Shown piece after piece: positions 1 through 7,360 of a DNA stretch of 34,584 bases (the first letter of the stretch is position 1; the number at the start of each line of letters is the position of its first letter). The notes beneath the pieces are model-generated. The model did no database searches and was not told the DNA's origin. It saw only the letters and a list, made by a program, of their open reading frames with translations. The position numbers were made by a program, and so were the translations under genes. The DNA comes from Dechloromonas sp. (GTDB lineage: Bacteria; Pseudomonadota; Gammaproteobacteria; Burkholderiales; Rhodocyclaceae): assembly GCA_016790815.1 (NCBI GenBank), contig JAEUOG010000079.1:1-34584 (forward strand), written 5' to 3'.

Positions 1-2
1 TT

Positions 3-155
3 TCCAAGTTTGCTGAGCTACATGACCTTCGTGTGGCCCATCGGGATGTTGGCGACCACAGCATCTGGTTCGACCGGCCAGCCAAGGTGGTCCTGTCCGG
101 TTTCCCGGCCGCCTACTATCCCGAAATGAAGACGGTGGGTATCCTCCATCGGTGA
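3..155 (+). CDS. C-terminal end of an unidentified protein (partial)
   Basis: An open frame enters from the left edge and ends at TGA 153-155, giving the last 50 residues of a protein. The composition looks coding: mixed charged and hydrophobic residues with aromatic stretches such as SIWFDRPAKVVL and FPAAYYPEM. I do not recognise the family. The gene start lies outside the window. Too little is present to assign a function, and a chance open frame cannot be fully excluded. Confidence 0.45.
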   Translation, partial: SKFAELHDLRVAHRDVGDHSIWFDRPAKVVLSGFPAAYYPEMKTVGILHR

Positions 156-580
156 AGCAGCGCCTAGGCGAGACGCGTTTTCATATGACATTAGGTCGAA
201 AGAGCCAGTTCAATTCTTGTCGCCACCTTGAGTATCAAGGTCTGTAGCCGAAGCAGAGCAGCCTGTCCAATGATGACTTTGACGGATGGTTGAAGGGCAG
301 CAATTGGCCGGGTTGAGTCAGTGACGTAGGCAACTAGCTGGCCAGAAAGCTGCCATTGAACGGGGGCAGACGCAGCGTTTGCCATCCGAATTGGATGGCT
401 ACCCCGACAGGCCGCTCATGGCCGACTGGAGCCTGTCGTAAGTTCCCGTCAGCCGACGTTCCGCCCTACGGCTGCTTTCTGGAAGCCCGACGGAGCGCAC
501 CCGACCCGTTGCTGTCGTTCATGTATTGCGCTCGCTAAGTCTGCTTCCTAGCCATAAGCCGCCAACGCCATTTGCCATGC
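156..580. other. Intergenic stretch with an inverted-repeat element, no convincing gene
   Basis: These 425 bases hold two short open frames (191-385 minus, 356-538 plus) whose translations are rich in Arg, Pro, Cys and Ser and look non-coding. The only structure I see is the inverted-repeat pair listed separately (342-354 and 470-482). The stretch lies between a gene tail and the convergent 3' end of the Lrp-type gene. Confidence 0.5.
342..482. repeat. Inverted-repeat-bounded intergenic element
   Basis: CCAGAAAGCTGCC at 342-354 is matched by its reverse complement GGCTGCTTTCTGG at 470-482 (12 of 13 positions). The pair bounds about 141 bp of non-coding DNA. The arrangement resembles short intergenic repeats or miniature mobile elements common in proteobacteria. 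Only one copy is seen here, so the repeat status rests on the paired ends alone. Confidence 0.35.
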
Positions 581-1054
581 TTACACCGGTAATGCGGTAG
601 AGGACTTCACTTCTCGCAGGGAGAGATTCGAGCGAATCGACGTGACCCCTGGCAGCTTACGAAGTTGGTCTCGCACAAACACACCATAGGCATCCAGGTC
701 ACTCGCTACGATTTGCAGCATGTAGTCGCAATCACCGGTGACGTTATGGCAAGACAGAATCTCGGGCATGCTGGCCACGAGCTTCTCAAATTGCAATGGT
801 GCTTCACCGGCATGATTACCCAAGGTGACCTGGACGAATGCCACAACGCCATAGCCAAGTTTCTTCCTGCTCAGGTTGGCTTGGTAGCCCTCAATGAATC
901 CATCGGCTTCGAGGCGCTTGAGCCGTCGCCAGCAGGGTGTTTCACTCAGAGACAGTTTCTCGGCCAGCTTGGCATTCGACAGCCGGCCGTCGGCTTGCAG
1001 CTCCCGCAATATAGCCAAGTCGGTTTGGTCTAGCTGTTCAAGAGGTTGATTCAT
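581..1054 (-). CDS. Lrp/AsnC family transcriptional regulator
   Basis: A 157-residue protein of the usual Lrp/AsnC length. Residues about 5-65 form the N-terminal winged helix-turn-helix (LDQTDLAILRELQADGRLS, then the SNAKLAEKLSLSETPCWRRLKRLE recognition region). Residues about 70-150 form the RAM/AsnC effector-binding domain, with the typical VTGDCDYMLQIVASDLDAYGVF stretch. Such proteins bind amino acids and regulate amino acid metabolism or export. The gene is divergent from a LysE/RhtB exporter, with 126 bp between them, so that exporter is the likely target. The ATG at 1054 puts the HTH at the expected place. The effector cannot be told from sequence. Confidence 0.9.
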   Translation of the reverse strand: MNQPLEQLDQTDLAILRELQADGRLSNAKLAEKLSLSETPCWRRLKRLEADGFIEGYQANLSRKKLGYGVVAFVQVTLGNHAGEAPLQFEKLVASMPEILSCHNVTGDCDYMLQIVASDLDAYGVFVRDQLRKLPGVTSIRSNLSLREVKSSTALPV

Positions 1055-1083
1055 GTCGAAAACGGTATAAAGCAGGAAGAATC

Positions 1084-1099
1084 AGCCAAATATTAGGCT
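1084..1099. promoter_or_regulatory. Probable Lrp-type operator between regulator and exporter
   Basis: AGCCAAATATTAGGCT is a 16-bp dyad (14 of 16 positions symmetric) with an AT-rich centre. This is the general form of Lrp/AsnC sites. It lies in the divergent intergenic region, 30 bp upstream of the regulator start and 82 bp before the exporter start, so it could serve both genes. Confidence 0.5.
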
Positions 1100-1180
1100 A
1101 TTTTCTGAAGAAATAGCAGCAAAATTTCAGGCGTCACATGGGAACATATTCCTTCCGTAAACAGCCTGACGAGCACTTCG

Positions 1181-1804
1181 ATGATTGCCTTGCCCGACCT
1201 GTTGGTCTTTGTTGCTGCGCTGACTGCTGTCTATCTTCTGCCTGGGCCTGACATGGCATTGGTTCTCTTTACATCAGCATTCCGAGGGCCAAGGAACGGC
1301 TTGATGGCCGCTATTGGACTGGCCATTTCAAGAACGGTCCATGTCACGCTATCCGCTCTTGGCTTGGCAGCGCTGCTTCACACGCATCCAGTTTTGTTCG
1401 ATGTCGTTCGATGGTTTGGCGCTGCATACCTGCTGTTTCTCGCTTGGAAAATGCTGCGAGCCGGCGAGACAGAGGGGGTGAAGGAAGCTAATGTCACCGG
1501 TAGCGGATTGGTGGCCGTTCGCAGTGGGGTGATGACCAATTTACTCAACCCGAAAGCGTTGATGTTTTGCGCACTGTTGCTGCCACAGTTTATCTCCACG
1601 GAGAACGACCTGACAGCGCAGTATCTGACGCTTGGCATCATCCTGGTCGGCCTAGGTTTTGCATTTGATGTGCTCTACGCCCTCGCGGCTTCGCGCCTCG
1701 CAAAGCGCTTTTCGGGTTCCGGCGCTATCCAAAAAGTCACGAAGCTCTTGTTCTCGACCGTCTTTGGGTTTGCAGCAATCCGCTTGGCAATTGGCGGCAA
1801 CTAA
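1181..1804 (+). CDS. LysE/RhtB family amino acid exporter
   Basis: A 207-residue inner-membrane protein with about six predicted membrane segments, the size and layout of RhtB/LysE exporters. It carries the family motif PGPDM near residue 22 after the first membrane segment. The conserved loop NLLNPKALMFCALLLPQF lies near residues 120-137. These proteins export amino acids or analogues by proton antiport. The divergent Lrp-type gene and the dyad between them suggest that export is induced by the substrate amino acid. The exact substrate is unknown. The ATG at 1181 has only a weak upstream GAG as ribosome binding site. Confidence 0.88.
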   Translation: MIALPDLLVFVAALTAVYLLPGPDMALVLFTSAFRGPRNGLMAAIGLAISRTVHVTLSALGLAALLHTHPVLFDVVRWFGAAYLLFLAWKMLRAGETEGVKEANVTGSGLVAVRSGVMTNLLNPKALMFCALLLPQFISTENDLTAQYLTLGIILVGLGFAFDVLYALAASRLAKRFSGSGAIQKVTKLLFSTVFGFAAIRLAIGGN

Positions 1805-1868
1805 TTGGAAGTGGCATTTGCGAATTGAGTTCGGAGCCGATGCCCCATTGGGCTGGCTTGGAGCGCAG

Positions 1869-2036
1869 CTATTCCGTGTCCCTCGGTGTATGCCCTGTAC
1901 GGGAAGTCACTGTCAGTAGTATCCGCAGCGTAGCCACGCAGCCGAACGATACCAGCAGTACCGTGACCCAAGACCATTCAGGAAACAGGTAAGACGTCGT
2001 TGCCGCCAGAATCAAGAAAGTGAGTACAAAGAACAT
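1869..2036 (-). CDS. Small two-segment membrane protein (putative)
   Basis: A 55-codon open frame on the minus strand, starting at ATG 2036 and ending at TAG 1869-1871. Its translation is strongly membrane-like. It starts MFFVLTFLILAATTSYLF (segment 1), and a second hydrophobic run WVTVLLVSFGCVATLRILL follows a short hydrophilic turn (PEWS), then a polar tail. An AGGG lies 8 bases before the ATG. The frame stays open upstream to about 2090 without another ATG. It lies 58 bp after the ABC ATPase gene on the same strand and could be the last gene of that operon. I do not recognise a family. Confidence 0.4.
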   Translation of the reverse strand: MFFVLTFLILAATTSYLFPEWSWVTVLLVSFGCVATLRILLTVTSRTGHTPRDTE

Positions 2037-2093
2037 GTGCCGTGCCCTGATGCGTGGATAGATAGATGAACTGCAGATTTGCCAGATTTCAGG

Positions 2094-2798
2094 CTAGGCA
2101 GCACCAAGCCCTCTCTCTTCATAGGTTTTGCCATCCCGAATGTGATAGATGCGCTTGAAGGTGGGAATGATTTTCTCGTCGTGGGTCACCACGATGATGG
2201 CGGTTCGAAACTGTTGGGCCATCTCGTTGAGAATTCGCACAACGCTTAGCGCCCGTTCGCTATCCAAGGGTGCGGTCGGTTCATCCGCCAGAATCACCGG
2301 TGGTTGATTAGCCAAGGCCCGGGCAATTGCCACGCGTTGCTGCTCGCCACCGGAGAGCTGTGAGGGATTCGCCTTGGCACGGTGGCCGACATCGAGGGCC
2401 TCCAGCAGTTCATTCGCCCGCTTGCGCGCTTCACCATTCGCCTTGCCGGCCAGCATCGGTAACAAGGCCACATTGTCGGTGACATCCAGAAATGGAATCA
2501 GGTACGGCGCCTGAAACACAAAGCCAATCCGGTCGCGGCGCAGGGCTCTGAGGTCCGGGATTTTCCAGCCATCCTCAAAAATCACTTCATCACCCAGGGT
2601 CATCCGGCCAGCCGTCGGCTCGATGACAGCACCCAGGCATTTCAGCAGGGTACTTTTGCCCGAGCCCGACGGACCAATCAGACCGACCACCTCACCCGGT
2701 GCAACGGTCATATTGACGTCTTTCAGGGCGTCGACCGCCGTATCGCCTTCGCCATAGCGTTTGCGCAGACCCTCGATGTGAATCCCGAAACTTTTCAC
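2094..2798 (-). CDS. ABC exporter ATP-binding protein (MacB/LolD/DevA-like)
   Basis: A 234-residue nucleotide-binding subunit. I chose the GTG at 2798 because GGAGG stands five bases before it and it follows the permease stop by one base. An ATG at 2831 would overlap the permease and add eleven residues with no match to the family. Walker A is GPSGSGKST (residues 42-50). The Q-loop is VFQAPYLIP, the signature LSGGEQQRVAIARAL, Walker B VILADEPT and the H-loop VVTHD. The LolD/MacB type typically powers mechanotransmission exporters, working with the FtsX-like permease encoded just upstream. The usual PTG after Walker B is PTA here, a small departure. Confidence 0.92.
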   Translation of the reverse strand: MKSFGIHIEGLRKRYGEGDTAVDALKDVNMTVAPGEVVGLIGPSGSGKSTLLKCLGAVIEPTAGRMTLGDEVIFEDGWKIPDLRALRRDRIGFVFQAPYLIPFLDVTDNVALLPMLAGKANGEARKRANELLEALDVGHRAKANPSQLSGGEQQRVAIARALANQPPVILADEPTAPLDSERALSVVRILNEMAQQFRTAIIVVTHDEKIIPTFKRIYHIRDGKTYEERGLGAA

Positions 2799-2799
2799 C

Positions 2800-3993
2800 T
2801 TAACCTCCGATGGCCGTTGCCGGGTCGACACGCAAGGCGACCCGGATGGCCAGCGTGCTGGCCAGGGCGCAGATGACCATCACCACGATGAATCCGCGTA
2901 CTGCATCCCCTGGCTCGAGCAGGACGAATTTCGGGAAAAATGGCGCCCAGACGGTGGCGGCGGTCTTGCCGACCATGAACCCGATGAGGCCCAGCCCCAT
3001 GGCCTGCTGCAGAATCATCCCGGCAATCGTCCGGTTGCGGGTACCGATAAGCTTCAGAACGGCTATCTCCCGTATCTTGCCCAGCGTCATGGTGTAGATG
3101 ATGAAAGCGACGATGGCGGCGCTGACGATGGCCAGGATGACCAGGAACATGCCGATTTGTTTGGCCGAGGTGGCAATCAGCTTGGACACCAGAATCTCCT
3201 CCATCTGGGTACGGGTAAAGGCTTGCAGATGCTTCCAGCGGCGAATCCCGCTTGCCACATGTTCCGGCTCGGTGCCAGGGGCAATCTGAAGCAGTACCGC
3301 ATTGACGTTGTGATTGGCGTTCTGCGAAGCCAGGATGGCATCGAGCAGGCCCGGCACACCGGGTCGGTTCAGGGTGGGATTGGCCGTGGTGCGGGCACGC
3401 TCGTTGAGGATGGCGTCGTTGTCCTTGAGAAACTGAGCCTCCTGCGCATCCTTGAGCGGGATGAAAACCATCGGGTCGCCGCCGGACGACACCATCCGCC
3501 GGGTGAGGCCAACCACGCGATAGTCGTGACGGCGGATGCGTATCGTGTCGCCCAATTGAAAACCGGTCTTTACATCGGCCACCGCCTCGTAATGGCTACG
3601 AGTTATCTGCCGACCAGCGACTAGGTATCCAGGCTCGCCGGGCTGCCCGGGTTCGAAGCCGACCACCATGGCCCGAACATCGGCGTTGCCGAGGCGGACC
3701 TGCATCGTCAAATAGGTGACATTGGCCGCACGGGAAACCCCTGGCTGCGCCAGCAAGGCCCGATAAACGTCGTCGCGCAGACTCGACGATTCGGCGTAAG
3801 GCCCCTGGGTCTCCTGTTGCACTACCCAAATGTCGGCACCGCTGTTATTGAGCAGCGCCTTGGCATCGTCGACCATGCCGCGATATACGCCGGCCATGGT
3901 CAGGGTCACGCCAATCAACAAACCCAGGCCGATGCCGGTCAGGACGAACTTTGACCAGGAGTGCAGGATGTCCCGCCCGGCCAGGCTAATCAC
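2800..3993 (-). CDS. ABC exporter permease, FtsX/MacB (DevC-like) type
   Basis: A 397-residue inner-membrane protein. The topology is one membrane segment at residues 15-37, a large periplasmic MacB_PCD-like domain (about 40-275), and three C-terminal segments (about 281-303, 325-345, 365-385). This matches the four-segment FtsX/MacB permease fold. The cytoplasmic loop GKIREIAVLKLIGTRNRTI is the typical FtsX contact for the ATPase, and the end RVDPATAIGG is a common family ending. Its start overlaps the adaptor gene stop by 4 bases and its stop is one base from the ATPase start, so the three are co-translated. The substrate is unknown. Confidence 0.92.
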   Translation of the reverse strand: MISLAGRDILHSWSKFVLTGIGLGLLIGVTLTMAGVYRGMVDDAKALLNNSGADIWVVQQETQGPYAESSSLRDDVYRALLAQPGVSRAANVTYLTMQVRLGNADVRAMVVGFEPGQPGEPGYLVAGRQITRSHYEAVADVKTGFQLGDTIRIRRHDYRVVGLTRRMVSSGGDPMVFIPLKDAQEAQFLKDNDAILNERARTTANPTLNRPGVPGLLDAILASQNANHNVNAVLLQIAPGTEPEHVASGIRRWKHLQAFTRTQMEEILVSKLIATSAKQIGMFLVILAIVSAAIVAFIIYTMTLGKIREIAVLKLIGTRNRTIAGMILQQAMGLGLIGFMVGKTAATVWAPFFPKFVLLEPGDAVRGFIVVMVICALASTLAIRVALRVDPATAIGG

Positions 3994-5180
3994 TTGGGAT
4001 TCCCCACGAGTTGGCTGACCACCTTGATGCGGGTAGCCTCATTGAGGTCACGCTCGCTGTGAATGACCACCTCGTCGCCCGCAGCCAGTCCATCGAGAAT
4101 CTGCACGTTGCCATCGAGACTGGTGCTGCCCAACTTCACCGGAGTCAGGCTGGGCTTGCCATCCTTGAGTTTCCAAACGCCGCTGCCCTGCGGCATTTGT
4201 TTGATGGCGGCATTCGGGAGCTGCAACCCGGATTGAGCTGCCCCGGTCTTCACGGTGACTTCGGTCATCTCGCCAACGCTCAGTCCCTCGGGGATGCGCT
4301 CGAACGCGATTTGAGCGATGCGCTCCTCGGTGACGCTATCACTCAATGGCTCGATACGCGCCACCTTGCCGGGATGGTGGGTCGAGGCATTGCTGCGCAA
4401 CACAATATCCGCCGCTTGCCCTACGGCCAGGCCGCGCGAGCGCCCCTGGTCGAGGCGCGCCTTGACCCAGAGACTGTTGGGCTCCACCAGGCGGAGGACC
4501 GCCTGCCCGGCAATCACCGTCGAGCCGGGCTCCGCATCGCGGCTCGTCACCAGGCCATCCCGCGGGGCCAGCAGACGCAGGTTGCCGCGTTGTTGGCGGA
4601 TGCCGTCCTGGTCGGCCTTCAGCCGAAGTTGCTCCTGGCGGGCACCCTGCAGGTTGGCTTCGCTGGCCTCAACCGCTGCCTGAGCCGAATCCAGTTCCTG
4701 CTGCTTGCCTTCCACCGCGCTGGCGCTAACGAAATTCTTTCCACCCAGGTCGCGATAGCGTTTGGCATTGAGCTCGGCGAGTTGGCGTCTGGCCAAGGCA
4801 TCCTTGCGCAGTGCTTCGGCGGCGGTGACGGCACTGGCCGCCCGGGCATAAGCGGCTTCTGTCGAACGAAGGCGCTCATCCAGGTCTACGGGGTCGATTT
4901 CCGCCAGCAACTGCCCAGCCTTGACCGTCTCACCCACGTCCGCATGCACTGCTTTGACACGTCCAGCAGCCGTTGGGCCGATAAGATAACTTCGGCGAGC
5001 TTCGACAGTTCCGATGCCAAATATCGCTGGTGACAGCGAGCTGGCTTCCACTCGGAGTGTGGTGACCTGGATGGGAGATAACGGGCCTGAGCGGGCGACA
5101 ACCACGCCAAACCCAAGGACGAGCATGGCGGCAAACATTCCGAGTCCAAGCTTACGGCTAATGAGTTGGCTGGGTTTCAT
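3990..5180 (-). CDS. Periplasmic adaptor (HlyD/DevB membrane fusion protein)
   Basis: A 396-residue membrane fusion protein. An N-terminal anchor lies at residues 10-32. The first half-lipoyl segment follows (GRVKAVHADVGETVKAGQLLAEIDP), then a long alpha-helical hairpin rich in Ala, Glu, Gln and Arg (about 105-205), the second lipoyl half (LLAPRDGLVTSRDAEPGSTV), and beta-barrel and membrane-proximal domains. The adaptor links the FtsX-type ABC pump to an outer-membrane channel such as TolC. No outer-membrane gene is present here, so a channel encoded elsewhere is inferred. Overlaps of 4 bases with both neighbours show a tight operon. Confidence 0.92.
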   Translation of the reverse strand: MKPSQLISRKLGLGMFAAMLVLGFGVVVARSGPLSPIQVTTLRVEASSLSPAIFGIGTVEARRSYLIGPTAAGRVKAVHADVGETVKAGQLLAEIDPVDLDERLRSTEAAYARAASAVTAAEALRKDALARRQLAELNAKRYRDLGGKNFVSASAVEGKQQELDSAQAAVEASEANLQGARQEQLRLKADQDGIRQQRGNLRLLAPRDGLVTSRDAEPGSTVIAGQAVLRLVEPNSLWVKARLDQGRSRGLAVGQAADIVLRSNASTHHPGKVARIEPLSDSVTEERIAQIAFERIPEGLSVGEMTEVTVKTGAAQSGLQLPNAAIKQMPQGSGVWKLKDGKPSLTPVKLGSTSLDGNVQILDGLAAGDEVVIHSERDLNEATRIKVVSQLVGNPK

Positions 5181-5782
5181 GATTTAGCTCCCAGGCCGGC
5201 AAGGTAGAGGTGTAGAACGCCAAGTACCGGCTCTTCGGCATCTGGTGAGACGCCACCGAGCATAGACTGCATCACCAGCCCCTGGATTGCACCTAGAAAC
5301 AGCGCAGCGGCAGCCTGGACATCGACATCGTCTCTAATCAACTCGGCAGCTTTGGCTTTGCACAAGATTTCAGCCAACATCTGCCGGTAGCGTCGCATGA
5401 TGTGTTGCACACGCTGCCGTACGGGCGAGCTATCCGGTTGCTGGAGTTCGGCAAAGACCAAGCGAGGAACACCGGGAAATTCTCGAATGAATTTCACGTG
5501 CGCCAGGAACATCGCTTCCAACCCGCTCAAGACATCGGGCGCCGATGCTTGTGCGTCCCCGAGTTTGGCCATCAGCTGCGTCTCTATCCATTCGATGACG
5601 GCCAGTCGCATCGCCTCTTTGGTCGAAAAGTGGCGGAACAGGGCGCCTTGCGTCACATTCATCGCCTTGGCAATGTCAGTCGTCGTGACATCAGCAGGAT
5701 TTCGCTCGGCAGCTAGGGCCAGCACGGTGGCGATGATTTCTGCCTGACGGGACTCGGTTGATTGGCGAGCGTTAAGGGACAT
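5177..5782 (-). CDS. TetR/AcrR family transcriptional repressor
   Basis: A 201-residue protein of typical TetR length. The N-terminal helix-turn-helix covers residues about 12-60 (VTTTDIAKAMNVTQGALFRHF is the recognition region, followed by STKEAMRLAVIEWIE). The rest is an all-helical ligand-binding and dimerisation domain. It is the first gene of the exporter operon and its stop overlaps the adaptor start, so it probably represses its own operon and is released by the exported compound. A palindrome at 5799-5809 is the likely operator. Confidence 0.9.
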   Translation of the reverse strand: MSLNARQSTESRQAEIIATVLALAAERNPADVTTTDIAKAMNVTQGALFRHFSTKEAMRLAVIEWIETQLMAKLGDAQASAPDVLSGLEAMFLAHVKFIREFPGVPRLVFAELQQPDSSPVRQRVQHIMRRYRQMLAEILCKAKAAELIRDDVDVQAAAALFLGAIQGLVMQSMLGGVSPDAEEPVLGVLHLYLAGLGAKS

Positions 5783-5798
5783 GGTCGCTTGTGTGTAA

Positions 5799-5809
5799 TA
5801 AGTTACTTA
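5799..5809. promoter_or_regulatory. Candidate TetR-type operator
   Basis: TAAGTTACTTA is a near-perfect palindrome (TAAGT and ACTTA around a central T), 17 bp upstream of the TetR gene start. It lies in AT-rich DNA between this operon and the divergent secreted protein gene. Its position fits autorepression and possibly control of both sides. Confidence 0.45.
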
Positions 5810-5992
5810 CAAGTATAGGCAATAAATTTTAGATTTGTCTAATATTCCATCTGCCAATTGCAACGGTTTGTTTCGGTTCCTGATTTCTGCGTCATAGCAG
5901 CTATAACTGAAGTGACGGGATGGACAAACACCTCGCCACTTTCATCAGAGGTTTTTCACAGCATGGATGAATCAGTTTTTTGGGAGAGCAAA

Positions 5993-6352
5993 ATGACCAA
6001 AAGCACCTTGAAAATTACCCTGTCTGCTATCGCATTGGGTTTGATGGCATCTACAGCTACTTTTGCTGCTGATGCCCCGATTTACGGCAGCCAACTGATG
6101 ACCAATCAGGAACGCATTGAACATCGCAACAAGTTGCGAGCGGCCAAAACCGCAGAAGAGCGGGAGCAAGTCCGGTTGCAGCACCATGAGCAGATGCAAT
6201 TGCGCGCCAAGGAACAAGGCGTGACCTTGCCGGATACGCCGCCTGCTCAAGGAGGTGCTCAAGGTCGTGGCATGGGACCGGGCGGTGGCATGGGCGGCGG
6301 TATGGGTGGAATGGGTCCTGGTGGTGGTATGGGCCCGGGACGAAACCGCTAA
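5993..6352 (+). CDS. Secreted Met/Gly-rich small protein
   Basis: A 119-residue protein starting at ATG 5993, which has GGGAGAG as ribosome binding site and a clear signal peptide (KSTLKITLSAIALGLMA, cleavage likely after FAA near residue 26). An upstream ATG at 5858 would hide the signal peptide and is less likely. The mature part is a charged helix rich in Arg, Glu, Gln and Lys (residues about 35-80). The tail (about 88-119) consists of GMGPGGGMGGG-type repeats with seven Met. Met-rich tails can bind copper or silver, but no function is shown. It is divergent from the TetR exporter operon and might share its regulation. Confidence 0.75.
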   Translation: MTKSTLKITLSAIALGLMASTATFAADAPIYGSQLMTNQERIEHRNKLRAAKTAEEREQVRLQHHEQMQLRAKEQGVTLPDTPPAQGGAQGRGMGPGGGMGGGMGGMGPGGGMGPGRNR

Positions 6353-6362
6353 GCGTTAAATA

Positions 6363-6397
6363 AGGGCATCGGTGGCAACCGGTGCCCTATCTATTTC
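6363..6397. terminator. Hairpin terminator between convergent genes
   Basis: AGGGCATCGGT (6363-6373) pairs with ACCGGTGCCCT (6378-6388) through an 11-bp stem with one G-T pair and a four-base loop. The sequence after it is only mildly T-rich (ATCTATTTC). It stands between the stop of the secreted protein gene and the stop of the convergent methyltransferase gene and may serve both. Confidence 0.6.
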
Positions 6398-6402
6398 ATG
6401 TC

Positions 6403-6987
6403 TCAAACCATCGGCCGCTGCGCCAGCAACCCGAAGTGGAAGGGCGCACTCGGCCCCAGGTCCACATGAACTACCGAATCAAACCCAGTCTCTGATAACC
6501 AGGAAGCACATTGTTCGGGCTTCGGCCGAATGTCCAGTGGTGGCCCGCGTGGCGTCTCGATATCACTGCGCCAGTGAATCACCGAGAGAATGGCACCTGG
6601 TCGAAGCGTTCGATAGGCTTCACGCAAGAGGGCCAGCGGGTCTTCGATGTGCAGAAGATTGAAGACCATGGCATGTCCCTGGGAACAGTCGGGGACACCT
6701 GTTCCCTGCTCAACAAAATCACGTAGTTCGGTTCGCACATTGAGCAGGCCATCCGCCCTGGCTCGTTCAGCCACCAACTCAATCATCTCAGGTTCGATGT
6801 CCAGTGCGGTGACCGTGCCCCGCGTGCGCTTTGCCGCGGGAAGGCTGAACGTGCCATAGCCGCAGCCGAATTCGACCAGGTTGTAGCAGCCGCCCTGGCT
6901 AACCAGGAGTCGGTCGAGAATGCCTTCTGGCTGAAAGAACGAGTCCCAGTAGGCCTCGTTCGGCATGCTGCTTTCACGTCCTTTCAT
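6403..6987 (-). CDS. Class I SAM-dependent methyltransferase
   Basis: A 194-residue protein with a Methyltransf_25/11-like core. The SAM-binding motif I is LVEFGCGYGTFSLPAA (residues about 37-52), the acidic end of strand 2 is VTALDIEPEMIELV, and the post-motif region is MVFNLLHIEDPLALLREAYRTLRPGA. The ATG at 6987 lies two bases after the DsrE gene stop. A second ATG at 6966 is also possible. It is the last gene of the ArsR-rhodanese operon. The substrate is unknown; in this context a thiol, metalloid or quinone-type substrate is conceivable but not shown. Confidence 0.8.
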   Translation of the reverse strand: MKGRESSMPNEAYWDSFFQPEGILDRLLVSQGGCYNLVEFGCGYGTFSLPAAKRTRGTVTALDIEPEMIELVAERARADGLLNVRTELRDFVEQGTGVPDCSQGHAMVFNLLHIEDPLALLREAYRTLRPGAILSVIHWRSDIETPRGPPLDIRPKPEQCASWLSETGFDSVVHVDLGPSAPFHFGLLAQRPMV

Positions 6988-6989
6988 TC

Positions 6990-7331
6990 TTAGAACACCA
7001 ACACCTTGTCAGCGGCAGCCGTCCATTCAGCCAGTTCCTTCAGGGTACTGCGCCGGGCCCCGTCCACCACCTGCTCAATCCCCATGCCGCGTGCGTCCAT
7101 GCAGGTACCACAGAGCCCCACCTCACCGCCGACCATACGCACCATGTCCCCGGCGTTGTAATAGCCATCGGGCACCTTCTGGCCGCTCTTGGCGCAGGCG
7201 ACCGCGTCGCCCATCAGAAAGACGCGTACCGTTTCACCCTCCATCTTGCCGAGCTGGCGAGCCAGGCGCAGGGCGTTGTAGCTGCATTCCGAGCCATATG
7301 GCGCATCGTTGAGGATGAACAGCGTATTCAT
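6990..7331 (-). CDS. DsrE/DsrF-like sulfur-relay family protein
   Basis: A 113-residue protein of the DsrE superfamily. It has an N-terminal beta-strand (MNTLFILNDAPYGS), the helix SYNALRLARQLGK, then VRVFLMGDAVACAKSGQ. The cysteine motif GLCGTCMDARG lies at residues about 73-83. DsrE-type proteins carry or relay persulfide sulfur, or occur as YchN-like oligomers of unknown function. The Cys in VACAKSG and the pair in CGTC are the candidate reactive residues. It lies between the secreted small protein gene and the methyltransferase gene in one operon led by an ArsR-rhodanese protein, which supports a sulfur-related role. Confidence 0.82.
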   Translation of the reverse strand: MNTLFILNDAPYGSECSYNALRLARQLGKMEGETVRVFLMGDAVACAKSGQKVPDGYYNAGDMVRMVGGEVGLCGTCMDARGMGIEQVVDGARRSTLKELAEWTAAADKVLVF

Positions 7332-7360
7332 GGAGGGCTCCTTGGGCGTGATTGAGAAAG

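Noticed and set aside
356-538. Sixty-codon plus-strand frame in the left intergenic region
   Set aside because: Composition rich in Arg, Pro, Ser and Cys, no ribosome binding site, and it lies within an inverted-repeat element. It looks like a chance frame in repeat DNA.
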